A program made the translations under genes and the position numbers. Shown here piece by piece: positions 1-10,529 of a DNA stretch of 60,000 nt. Source of the stretch: Owenia fusiformis (taxonomy: Eukaryota; Annelida; Polychaeta; Sabellida; Oweniidae); NCBI GenBank assembly GCA_903813345.2, contig CAIIXF020000007.1, positions 27,254,698 to 27,314,697 of the forward strand, given 5' to 3'. Position 1 is the stretch's first letter; every line of letters starts with the position of its first letter. Below the pieces are notes generated by a model. The model did not search any database, had not been told where the DNA came from, and worked only from the letters and a program-made list of their open reading frames with translations.

Positions 1-980
1 ATAAGTGTTATCCTGACCCTTCCCTTTATCCCTACACCCTTCAAGGTGGGCATTACCAATCGTGTAAAGTTAACATTTCTGTTTGATATATTTTTACCAT
101 AGACAAGGTACAAAAGCTTTACCATGAGTACTGACCTTATTAGGTGCTAAACTGATGAATGGATAGGTAGATGGCAGCACTTATGCTGGTTGGACTACAC
201 GCTAGCATCTACCATAGACACATATTGATTTACCATATTTGTTATTTTGGATTAAAGAAAAAACTGCTTTTGCACCAAACTTAATGAGATTCAGATTGTG
301 TTTGAAACTATATGATCTTCAGATTTTGTGTGTACCTTAAATTCATGACAATCAAAAGAATTCAACATTTAGGAAGTCAACATTAAGATTTTTAACATCG
401 TCTCAATGAGAATTTAGTGTGACCTTTTTCAGAAAGTTAAAGATCATAGAAAATTGAACATAATCAAAGTTCCTCAGTAGAACATTTAATCTCCTAAAAT
501 CACATTAAAACTATATCAGCAATATTTCCAAGCTAAATAGTATAAAAATTTCGATCACATCATTTGCAATGTTTTCATTATTCGATAGTTCAACCCTATA
601 TGAATTATTGATGATTTTAAAAGTGCAAGGAATCTAAATGAATCAAGGAAGCCAGTGATATGTATATGCCTTATTAATTGTTGACTTATACAATGAAATA
701 GATTTAGATGCAAGTAGAAATAATTTTGCTTTACATCATTAAAAATTCAAAATTCAGTCAAATAAGTGATATCATATTTGAAATCTTCATGAAGAATTAC
801 ATTTCTTCATGCAATAAGTTAACCTTTTAGTGAGTAGTTGTGACTCATGTAATCATGCACTTATACAATTTGTCAGTAAAAGTTATTTATCCTATACTTA
901 GTGTTATAGGTAAATAAAATGCATGAATATAATTGATACCTTAGGTGAGTGGGGATATACATGTACTGCATATCCCGCTT

Positions 981-1113
981 TATCCCATACTTGGTCGTGT
1001 TTCAGGTACATAAAATAGGTTTGTAAAAACTTATATTTTCATCAGCGGGCAGATATAGCTTTACATTCTGTTGCGAGCGGGCAGATATAGTATATCTGCC
1101 CACTCCGTCATAA
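981..1113. repeat. GCGGGCAGATATA repeat, left arm copy
   Basis: TATCCCATACTTGGTCGTGT..., TTTTCATCAGCGGGCAGATA..., closing in the small stem GGGCAGATATA/TATATCTGCCC. Related copies at 4327-4455 (inverted) and 51755-51890 (same orientation). Confidence 0.8.
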
Positions 1114-1117
1114 TCGC

Positions 1118-1190
1118 CCTTGGGCAGATATATTATATTTGAATCGGGATAGTTCCAATATCCTGAACCTCATATAGGATAATCTCTATG
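1118..1190. repeat. Partial CG-apex hairpin, family A
   Basis: Half of the family-A hairpin: GGGCAGATATATTATATT, CGGGAT, then CCTGAACCTCATATAGGATA. Matches 53030-53092. Confidence 0.7.
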
Positions 1191-1289
1191 TATCGCCAGG
1201 TTTATCAGCCGCTCAGTAATCCCCTGCAGGAATTTCATTCTGTGCAATTTCTCATATTTTCGTATATGATAAATAATTTTGGTTACAAG

Positions 1290-1385
1290 GTATAACCCTT
1301 GGGAAATACAATATTCTACCCTCAACCCCTCGGGGAGGTATATTGTATTTCCCTCAGATATATTGTATTTCCCTGTATTAAAAAC
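1290..1385. repeat. Hairpin with GGGAAATACAATA arms
   Basis: GGGAAATACAATATTCTACC pairs across CCTCAACCCCTCGGGG with GGTATATTGTATTTCCC; a second TATATTGTATTTCCC follows. Related arms occur at 51365-51400 and 53095-53120. Confidence 0.7.
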
Positions 1386-2129
1386 TTCCCATTAATTAAA
1401 CCTCATATATAATGCACACCATTTGAAGTATAAATCAAAACTATGAATTAGTGATATCCATGTTTCTAACGAAAGCATGAATTTGAAAGAAACAAACATT
1501 CTACTCATATGGTATAAAGATATTACCAGTGGTGTCCATTTTAGATTTGATTGAAGAACTTCATTAGAGGCAATTTTGAAATTACAATATATTAAAAGAG
1601 GCTCTGTTGCTTAGATGGGAGAATCAATTAGCTGCATTGTTCAGTTTATGACAAAATTGATGTTTAGTGTTACTTTCATGAACACCCATCCTGTAAAATA
1701 GCATTTTGAATCCAGTAGTTTGTATATCGATGAATTAGATAAGGCATTGTCGAGGAAAAATATCCAACAAGATTACTAGTTTGCTCATGAAATTAGGCAT
1801 ACTTTAACTTGAAACAATTTGTAACACTCAAATTTTGGGGTTTAGAGATCAAAGTAATAATGATGAAAAACAAGCAATTTTAAAATATTTAAATATTTAA
1901 GATTTTTGTTAGCCTTTGTTTTGTCTGTTTTATTCTCAAATAAATCATGGTCATCAATTCTATTGTGACATAATCATCATTTACCAATTTTAAAATTAAA
2001 TATTACTGGTTAGAGAATGTGATTTCTTACTTTAGGTTATATTTATATCCCGATTTATATGTATAATAACTAGACTTTGGAAATTGAACGAAGTTCAATT
2101 TCAGACTCCAGATCTAGACTTTTTTTGGC

Positions 2130-2370
2130 CGAGTCATCCAGAATAAGCCGAGTCATCCAAAATAAGCTGAGTCATCCAGAAAAAGATGGATGGATGGATG
2201 GATGAAAAAGGAAGGAAGGATACTGTAGGCTAGAATAGGAAGGAACGATAGGATAGAATAGGAAAGAATGATAGAATCGAATATGAAGAAGGAATAGAAT
2301 AGGAAGGATAGGAAGGAGAGGATATGAAGGAAAGGTAGATAAGAAGGATACGATAGGATCACAAAGGAAG
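2130..2370. repeat. 20-bp repeats and a polypurine tract
   Basis: Three GAGTCATCCAGAATAAGC-like units (2130-2180) run into GATG units, then ~190 bp of almost pure purine on the plus strand (AGGAAGGATAGG). Frames through it are low complexity, not genes. Confidence 0.85.
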
Positions 2371-2450
2371 GATGGATGCATTTTTCAATATTTTCTTCTC
2401 TACTCTTGACTTTCTATCAGGATACCATCAGATCGATTTTTCTTGAAATT

Positions 2451-3590
2451 TCAAAACGACATAACTTTCGAATCGGAAGTCGGATCGAAATTTGGTTTGC
2501 AGACTCGGATTCCTGAGAAAATTCTACCCTTAATTCATAACTCATATGCTAAATTTGGAGAACTTTTTATTTTGACCTACTTTTCGGACACCATATCTCA
2601 AAAGTGGGTAGAAATACTTTCTGACGGCAAAAGGCTAACACTATTAGCACACTTTTTCCTACCTGTATACAAAATTTTGAAGCAAATCATTTAAACATAG
2701 TGTCAGAATCGCAAAAATAAGGAAAAACTATGAATTTGACCTAGATTTTGACCTGGGGATTTTGGTGTCCAAATTTTGAAGTTAGGTAGCCTTCGAGGTC
2801 CCTTTCTTTCATAGGCTTTCATTATTTTAAGCTGTACTTAGTCTATATCTCGAATTTTACACTTCAAAAAAATCTTTTTTCCCATTGACATAACATGGGG
2901 CACCAAATTTAGCGATTTTTGAGCTTTCAAAATGTCATAACTTCCGAACAGGAAGTCGGATCGAAATTTGATTTGCAGATTCGGATTTCTGAGAAAATTC
3001 TATACTTAATTCATAACTCAAACGTTGAATTTGGAGAATTTTTTATTTTGACCTACTTTTCGGACACCATATTTCAAAAGTGGGGCAAAATACTTTTTGA
3101 CGGCAAAAGGCTAACACTATTAGCACACTCTTGGCTACATGTATACAAAATTTTGAAGAATATAATTAATCTGTAGTGTCAGAATCGCAAAAATAAGGAA
3201 AAACTTTGAATTTGACCTAGATTTTGACCTAGGCATTTTGGTGTCCAAATTTTTATGAAAAGAAGGTGTTGAGGTCCCTTTCTTTTATGGGCTTCCATTA
3301 TGTTTAGATGTGCTTAGTCTGTATCTCGTATTTTACACTTCAAAAAAATATTTTTTCCCATTGAATTAACATGGGGTACCAAATTTAGCGAGTTTTTAAT
3401 TTTCAAAACGCCATAACTTCTGAACCGGTAGTCAAATCGAAATTTGGTTTTCAGATTCGGAATCCTGAGAAAATCTCCTATAAGACTGATTTCCTGGACA
3501 TTGGATTCGGAGAACTTTTTTTTGGACCTCGTTTTCGGACACTGATATCTCGAAATTGGTTTGAGATACCAAAAAACTAAATCGACCCTA
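2451..3590. repeat. 476-bp tandem repeat, about 2.4 copies
   Basis: Copies begin at 2451, 2927 and 3403 (TCAAAACGACATAAC-like). Shared blocks include CGGATCGAAATTTG, TTTTGACCTACTTTTCGGACA and GACGGCAAAAGGCTAACACT. Matching 83- and 85-codon frames in copies 1 and 2 follow from the repeat itself. Confidence 0.85.
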
Positions 3591-3825
3591 GATTTTCTAC
3601 TTTTTTATGAGGAACACAATGAAAAAAACCCGGATCAAAAATATTGAAGGACGATCGAGAAAATCGAAAAAAGTGACAAAGTACTGGATTTGACCTAGTT
3701 CTTGACCTTTGACCTAGATAAAAATTTGACCCAATTTCCCACCAACTAGATACTGAACCTAATTGAACTGTATAATGGTCTTTACTGGATACCTTATAGT
3801 TATTGAAAAAACTCTTAAAGAAAAA

Positions 3826-3852
3826 TAATAAGAAGAAGAAGAAGAAGAAGAA
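3826..3852. repeat. GAA microsatellite
   Basis: About eight AAG/GAA units. Confidence 0.9.
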
Positions 3853-3913
3853 TACTGGCAAAAACAATAGACTCCAGATTGACATCTGGAGTCTAATAAT
3901 TGATGAAGACGAA

Positions 3914-4110
3914 TAGAGATTATCCTCTATGAGGTTCAGCGTATTAGAATTATCCCGAGGCCAATATAATATATCTGGCCGAGGGTCGTAGGTCCCGAGG
4001 GAAGATATTTTCTATTGGCCAAAGGCCTTAGGTCCTGGGGGAAAATATATTATATTCGCCAAGGGATAATCCTAATAGCATGAACTGACTATAGGATTAT
4101 CTGTTTATCC
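3914..4110. repeat. CG-apex hairpin, family A, copy 1
   Basis: GATTATCCTCTATGAGGTTC pairs with the inverse near 4080-4105. Inner CCAATATAATATATCTGGCC and GGTCGTAGGTCCCGAGGG form GC-rich stems toward the apex. Same design as 52934-53092. Confidence 0.75.
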
Positions 4111-4326
4111 CATATCAATCTTTCTTATCTGGTTCACATTGTTCAATTGGCCAGAGTTAGAAAGAATACAACCACATAAATGTATTCATGACTAATTTTG
4201 CTTTCTTGGCCTTAGGAGGATTCTCCTGTTTTTTAAGTATTCATCCACATATTCTCGAATCATTGATTATTAATGTATTAAGTATGCTACTTCCCTCATT
4301 GTTAATCATACACAAATGATGATTAT

Positions 4327-4455
4327 GACTTAGTGGGCAGGTGTAATATATCTGCCCTCTCAGGCAGGGACATTAGCTATATCTGCCCGCTGATGAAAAT
4401 ATAAGTATTTATAAACCTGCTATATGTATCTGAAACATATCCAAGTATGGGACAA
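4327..4455. repeat. GCGGGCAGATATA repeat, inverted copy
   Basis: Reads in reverse: CCATACTTGGATATGTTTC, ATTTTCATCAGCGGGCAGAT, then TAATATATCTGCCC. Inverse of 981-1113. Confidence 0.8.
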
Positions 4456-5399
4456 ATGTATCTACTTTTTTTGATTGCATACACTAAACAGATTTGTTTA
4501 GGAATTATATGAAGTATTTCAAAAACATATACCGAACCACTATTGAAGGATCTAGGAATCATTGAAAATACAGCATATCAGAAACATGTGTAAATTGTTT
4601 ATCTTGCAATTATTTTGCTAAATACTAATAGAAATTATACTGTACCCTCCAGAGAATAGCTTTTTTGTTAACTATGAGCCAATGAATGAATGGATGCATT
4701 TTATTATAACTGCAAAATGATGCTCTATGCAATTCATACGAAAAATAAATTTTGCCATATTAGAATCAAGTATAATCTTTAATCCATTGGATAGATCATG
4801 CATTGACTGATGTTGAGGTATTGATAAAAGAAGTGTCAAAATAGATTTTAGTGTTATGTATTAGGCAAAATATTAGGAAGGGTATAAATGGTCTCCAATC
4901 TTTCTAGTTTTGAGTATTACGTCTCTTGCTTTGATTCAAATTATCCTCGGTCACTATTTGTAACCCCTCCCTCCTTCCCCATTTAGGCCATGGATATGAA
5001 GATGATTTAGAGGTTATGTGAAGGATACTAGGGAAGGGTTAATAGCCAGAGTTAAATTAGTTCATTTAAGTTTAATCATAAATGTTATGCAATTCACACT
5101 AGCATCAAATATCATACCAAAAGGATTGAACTGTTTATTACTTTTCAATTGCAGTAAACATGGTAAAATGGTTCTAAATATTGAACATTGTTGAACAAGC
5201 ATAGATGACTTGAATAGCTCTAGATGACTTGAACGTATCCATTCATATTCTAGGAACAAGTCAATGAATAAGTAAGACTTGACTCTTGACAGGCTTAAAA
5301 GACCGAGGACCCTATAAGACTTAAACTAAAAGTTCATTTGACCATTGATGACCTATGATAGGGAAGGGTCAGGATAACACATGTATAAAATATTTAAAG

Positions 5400-6880
5400 T
5401 GTCTAATAATGATAATGAACATATTACAATGTTACACAACATTAGTAGATGCTAATTAAATGTCAATTATTGTTAGTGTAATCAGCATTTTTCATTTAAT
5501 GCTGCAACAAGCGCACAAGTACCAAAAAGTGCCACGCCCACTTTTCCCTAAAGCAGCTATGTGTGACTATATTTGATAAATATTATTGATTTATAGGATC
5601 ATTATATCAACTTTTAAGTGTTTTAATGTTAATATAGATATAATATTACACATTTTGACAAAGTAGCAGCCATAAAATCCAAACAGATTTGCAAATATTT
5701 CACTTAGAGTACAAAGGGACACATTTGGGAGGGGGTCAAATTGAGAATATTTCGAGATATAAATACTGTTTCTATGGTAACCATATAAGTTAGAGATTGG
5801 AAATTTCTGGCACTTATTAACCATAACATGCCCTACCCAATATAAAACAATGAATATCTGACATGCATTAGTATTCTTTTTATTGGGTGGTATTAAAGTA
5901 CCCCCATGGTTTTTTGGGGGTAGGGGTATTAATTGGTCTGAGGGCCGTCTGCCACCCCTATAGAAAGTCCAACTAACCAGAAAGTGTCCAGTATAATCAT
6001 ACAGATGGTTTGAAATAGGTTGGAATGTGTAACCTTTCATGTAAGGAAGGTTGCATTTCTAGAGCACTTCTACAGAATGGCTTACAGTCTAATTTGTTGA
6101 TAACTGTTCTAACAAATATATCTGTCCACTAGAAGCTACTCAAACTTATAAATACTTGTATTCACTTGTATGTAGTTCATCATCACGCCTGTTCATCTCT
6201 TTAAACTGTCTGTCATGGAGATGTTTGTTGACAAAGTTGATAAAAAATAATTTGTAAAGGTATATCTTCCGTGGGTATGTCAAGTTGTTTTGTAGTATCG
6301 TTTCATTACACAATAAGTGTGACATGGACTACAAGAGAAAACGTTGTTATAGGAACGTTATCGTGGCAGGGCGGCCATCACATATTGAGATTCAATTAAT
6401 TAATCACGATAATCGATGTACATGGTGGACCAAAAACGACCATTTTCCTAGTAAACAATGTACATTTTGTTTTAGAAGTATCCCAAAACAAAACAACAAC
6501 GGTTAACAAAACAATGTCTCATTCCTCATTCACCTATCGACCAGGAATCAGAAATCCATGTCATTATCCAAAACGACAAGACCAACCATATAGGACATCT
6601 TATTCATACTAAAGTCATTACAATAAAAAAGTTGAAAATGAAGACGCTGGCGCAATCTGAAACTTCTCAATTGAAAACATAACTTCATATCAATAGAGTT
6701 TTATTATGTCACCAGCAGAAGGGGTGACATATTGTTTTGGTCGTTTTTATGGACAGCGTTCGGCGATTGGTGTTCGGCGGTCGGCGTCTGTGACAATGGC
6801 ATGGGATAACATTTTGCATGTTTATCCCTTGTTTGATGAGATGAAAATAGCCAGCATAAACAACAGAGCTACTAGACAAG
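5400..6880. other. No gene recognised
   Basis: AT-rich DNA. A GGGGGTAGGGG/CCACCCC patch near 5880-5960, and a GGTGACATATTGTTTTGG segment with CGGCG repeats at 6706-6800 that looks like a dispersed repeat. The minus-strand frame 5591-6040 (149 codons) has no recognisable domain. Confidence 0.5.
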
Positions 6881-6949
6881 GATTAATTACACGCCTCCTT
6901 GTCAAGGTCAGAACTCTTAGGCACATTGTTTGTGTACGGTAATGTATGG

Positions 6950-7875
6950 TTCAAGATAGGTACTCTTTAACACGTAGGTACACTGGTGATGCATGGTTGG
7001 CTAATGTATGGGTGAAGGTCAGTTCTCTTAGGTGCACTGGTGATGCATGCTTGGCTAATGTATGGGTAAAGGTCAGTTCTCTTAGGTGCACTGGTGATGC
7101 ATGCTTGGCTCATGTATGGGTGAAGGTCAGTTCTCTTAGGTGCACTGCTGATACATGATTGGCTAATGTATGGGTGAAGGTCAGTTCTCTTAGGTGCACT
7201 GGTGATGCATGATTGGCTAATGTATGGGTGAAGGTCAGTTCTCTTAGGTACACTGGTGGTACATGGCTGGTTAATGTATGGGTGAAGGTCAGTTCTCTTA
7301 AGTGCACTGGTGATGCATGCTTGGCTAATGTATGGGTGAAGGTCAGTTCTCTTAGGTGCACTGGTGATGCATGCTTGGCTAATGTATGGGTGAAGGTCAG
7401 TTCTCTTAGGTGCACTGGTGATGCATGCTTGGCTAATGTATGGGTGAAGGTCAGTTCTTTTAGTTACACTGGTGGTACATGGCTGGTTAATGTATGGGTG
7501 AAGGTCAGTTCTCTTAGGTAGACTGGTGGTGCATGGCTGGCCAATGGATGGGTGAAGGTCAGTTCTCTTAGGTAGACTGGTGATACATGGCTGGCCGATG
7601 GATGGGTGAAGGTCAGTTCTCTTAGGTAGACTGGTGATACATGGCTGGCCGATGGATGGGTGAAGGTCAGTTCTCTTAGGTAGACTGGTGATACATGGCT
7701 GGCCGATGGATGGGTGAAGGTCAGTTCTCTTAGGTAGACTGGAATGGTGGTGCATGGCTTGCTAATGTATGGGTGAAGGTCAGTTCTCTTAGGTAGACTG
7801 ATTCTGCATGGCTGGCCAATGGATGGGTGAAGCTCAGTTCTCTTAGGCACACTTGTTGCGCACGACTGACTAATG
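6950..7875. repeat. 54-bp minisatellite, about 17 copies
   Basis: Unit GGTGATGCATGCTTGGCTAA TGTATGGGTGAAGGTCAGTT CTCTTAGGTGCACT with substitutions. The period is a multiple of three, so 18-residue repeats stay open in several frames on both strands, including 262 codons on the minus strand. Frame openness follows from the period and does not show coding. Confidence 0.93.
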
Positions 7876-7879
7876 TATG

Positions 7880-8640
7880 GTTCAAGTTGGCTTATGTAAA
7901 AGTCACCTTTATGTAAAAAGGACCTTTTACTATTCATGATCATCGGTCAGACAGTTCCGTAAACTGAGTCAATAAAACAACACATTTTGACACGACTTTG
8001 TTTATTTGAACAGTTTGATTGATCATTTTAGACTTTAAGACATGTTGACGTAAGAAATTATGGATTAGTCTTTGAACCAAGTATCAGGTCATGCTGAACA
8101 TTCAAAGTTTGTTCCCTATATTACCTCAATCCAAAAAGAACACACAATAGTCGGTGTAACTTTATTTCCAGAAAGCCTCATCACCCATTGCCTTCTATCT
8201 AATCAAATATCTGAAAGAAGAATTGACGGGGTTTATTCTGTTAGTGTCTTTCTTGAAAGATATTTCTTGTTGACACACACAAAGATATGATGAGTATCAG
8301 AATGGTATCCCGCTAATAGTCTCTGCTCTCTTTGAATTAGTAGCTGCTGTAGAAGCAACAAATGCTCGTGTGAGAACATGAGAATGCCAGTCCTTATGAA
8401 ACTTGAATCAATAAACAATTAATTGTATTTCACTATGAATAAACAATTAACTGAGTACCCCTAAGTACTTGAATTACTATTGACATCATTGATTGGCTAC
8501 GTTGAAGGTACACTCCTATCCGAAACTTTGGCCATCGGAAGTTTTCTTTTGGATGATATGTTGAAACTGACAATGTTTGGCAAAAATGATTAAATTCATA
8601 ACCGACCGATTGTATAAGGGAACAAACTATCAAATATTAT
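7880..8640. other. No gene recognised
   Basis: AT-rich. TTTGTTCCCTATA near 8108 and TATAAGGGAACAAA near 8613 are weakly inverse to each other. No exon seen. Confidence 0.45.
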
Positions 8641-8641
8641 A

Positions 8642-8736
8642 CAGGGTGGGCAAAAAACAATATCCAAGTTATAAATGTTTCATATGATATATCTTAAACA
8701 ATGCCATGTTTTATATATCATGTTAAAGCCTATATA
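8642..8736. repeat. Partial terminus of the same CAGGGTGGG family
   Basis: CAGGGTGGGCAAAAAACAAT followed by CATATGATATAT, matching the inverse of the right arm of the 8737-9744 element. A solo end abutting the full copy. Confidence 0.65.
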
Positions 8737-9744
8737 CAGGGTAGGTAAAAAACAATACCCAGGTTTAAAGTTATGTTATGTTATGTTTTCCAATAGTTAG
8801 ATTAAAGACATACATTTTCAAGTGGATGAAACCCTAATGAGCATAAAATCCACATAGTTAACAAAAATTAACATGGTAAATAAACAAAAATGTATACAGA
8901 AAAGATGAAATGCAAATCAAACACATATACATGTATGTTAGCCTTGCTAATAAGAAGATGATAGAGTAAAAAAACAAAACAAATAAAAACAACATCTACT
9001 ACATTATTGTATGTAGATGGAAAATTGCAATTGTGGACTCAAAGTTAGTCTGTCTGTTATTGGAGATTATTTTCATTATTATTCATCAAAAATGATTTGA
9101 TTTTTTTTTCTTGTAAAGAGTTTTATAAAGTTGCATACAATTATTTTTTCAGGTAATTTATTTCAAATCTCTGGCCCTTGCTGGCTTATCAGATACTGTA
9201 TTTGCCAATGTTTAAATATATCATTTTAAAGATAAATCATTCCCTAACAATATGATACTATCTCATTGAAAATCCTTTGTTCTCATGCGGAGTTAGAGGC
9301 TAAAATTGACACCGGGGATACCATGAGCAACAAAAAAATCAAAATATGAAAATTCCAGAATTTCTCTTCATGTTGCATTCACAGCTGCACTCAATATGCT
9401 TGACTGAAGCATTGTAAATTTATTCAAGAGTAATACACAATTGATAATTAACTAAGAAGATGAATGTATTATTGGTAATTTTGCACTAAACTTGTAAGGA
9501 TGTAGCTCTTTTGAAGATTCAAATTTCCCTCAATTGAATAATTTTTTGGTCGCTCGTGACATCCCTGGTGTCAATTTTAGCCTCTAACTCTAAGAGAAGA
9601 CAAAGGTTTTTCAATCGGATGGTGTCATATTGTTTAGGAAGAGATTAGGAAATGATTAAAATAATGTAATATACATGGTATGATTTAATATATATCATAT
9701 GAAATTCATCTTTAAACTTGGGTATTGTTTTTTTACCCACCCTG
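8737..9744. mobile_element. CAGGGTAGG-terminal inverted-repeat element
   Basis: Left CAGGGTAGGTAAAAAACAAT and right inverse CAGGGTGGGTAAAAAAACAA. An inner inverted pair (9247-9350 with 9530-9640; both arms contain AGAGGCTAAAATTGACACC) makes most of the right half a fold-back. About 470 bp of AT-rich DNA appears inserted in the left arm. Symmetry continues outward: CATGTTAAAGCCTATA before the left end and TATAGGCTTAAACATG after the right. Confidence 0.7.
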
Positions 9745-9964
9745 TATATAGGCTTAAACATGTAAGCTTGGGACTCCCTATTGTCAAACTTTTGGAATGT
9801 AGTGTGCATCTTTATTGCCCATATTTATTAAGATGTGACTGTTTATTTAACGGACAATATTAAGCAAAATTTATTTTATGGAGGGCAACACTTGTTCATA
9901 TGTTAACATATGTGTTTTATTACGCATCCACGTTCATGCATTTATACAAAGTGCAATATACGAC

Positions 9965-10248
9965 GTTATTATATCATTGCTAGAAATTGTGTGATTTGAT
10001 TGGTCGAGTCAGTACCATGTGATCAAAAATACCATAACGTATTTCACAGCTCCCTGAATTCTAGGATAATAAAAGACGTATTGCCCGGCGTATTGCCCGC
10101 CCGGGAATTCTGACAACTACACTGGACGAAAATAAAGTGTACCATTCAATGATACTTGTACGTAATTATGTTCACTTATGGATTAATGATATATTAATTG
10201 ATTAAAATAAATGATCATAGGGAATGTCTAGCAATGATATAATAAAAC
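9965..10248. repeat. Inverted repeat upstream of the 10.3-kb hairpin
   Basis: GTTATTATATCATTGCTAGA at 9965 is inverted at 10223-10248; the interior carries GTATTGCCCGGCGTATTGCC. Confidence 0.65.
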
Positions 10249-10400
10249 AAATATTTCATTCTATGTTCGGGCAATACCTGTTGCACTTTCAATGATTTTT
10301 GCATCATGTATTTCCCTCGCCCTACGGGCTGCGGGCAATACATACCGCAAAAATCATTGAAAGATGAACAGGTATTGCCCTCCATAGAATGAAATATTTG
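10248..10400. repeat. 153-bp CG-apex hairpin
   Basis: CAAATATTTCATTCTATG, GGGCAATACCTGTT and TTTCAATGATTTTTGC pair in order with their inverses. The apex is CCCTCGCCCTACGGGCTGCG. Lies 130 bp from the GPCR stop codon. Confidence 0.85.
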
Positions 10401-10497
10401 CTTATTAATGAATTAAAAGATGTGAAATATGTAGTCGTATTTTCACAAAGTTAATCAGAGTTCTATGATTTTAGCCATGATGCAATGATAAATATTT

Positions 10498-10503
10498 TTT
10501 ATT
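10498..10503 (-). other. Candidate polyadenylation signal of the single-exon GPCR
   Basis: AATAAA on the minus strand, 27 bp beyond the stop codon. Close but plausible; one of several AT-rich matches. Confidence 0.35.
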
Positions 10504-10529
10504 TCATAGGTAATGTGCTGGGGGACTGC

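Larger units (their letters stand above)
6..5379. mobile_element. Large composite element bounded by a 20-bp TIR
   Basis: TGTTATCCTGACCCTTCCCT at 6-25 recurs inverted at 5360-5379. Inside, 981-1190 and 3914-4455 form inverted arms (the AGCGGGCAGATATAGC and CCTCATATAGGATAATCTC motifs), and the centre holds a purine tract and a 476-bp tandem repeat. No transposase is visible. The outer TIR could be chance plus shared repeat ancestry; the inner arms are clear. Confidence 0.5.

Noticed and set aside
2153-2381. Two Ser/Phe/Leu-rich minus-strand frames
   Set aside because: Translation of a polypurine/polypyrimidine tract.
5591-6040. 149-codon minus-strand frame
   Set aside because: No domain, no splice context, and biased AT-rich composition; likely chance.
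6967-7755. 262-codon minus-strand frame and overlapping frames
   Set aside because: It is the 54-bp minisatellite read in frame; openness is explained by a period divisible by three, and other frames are equally open.
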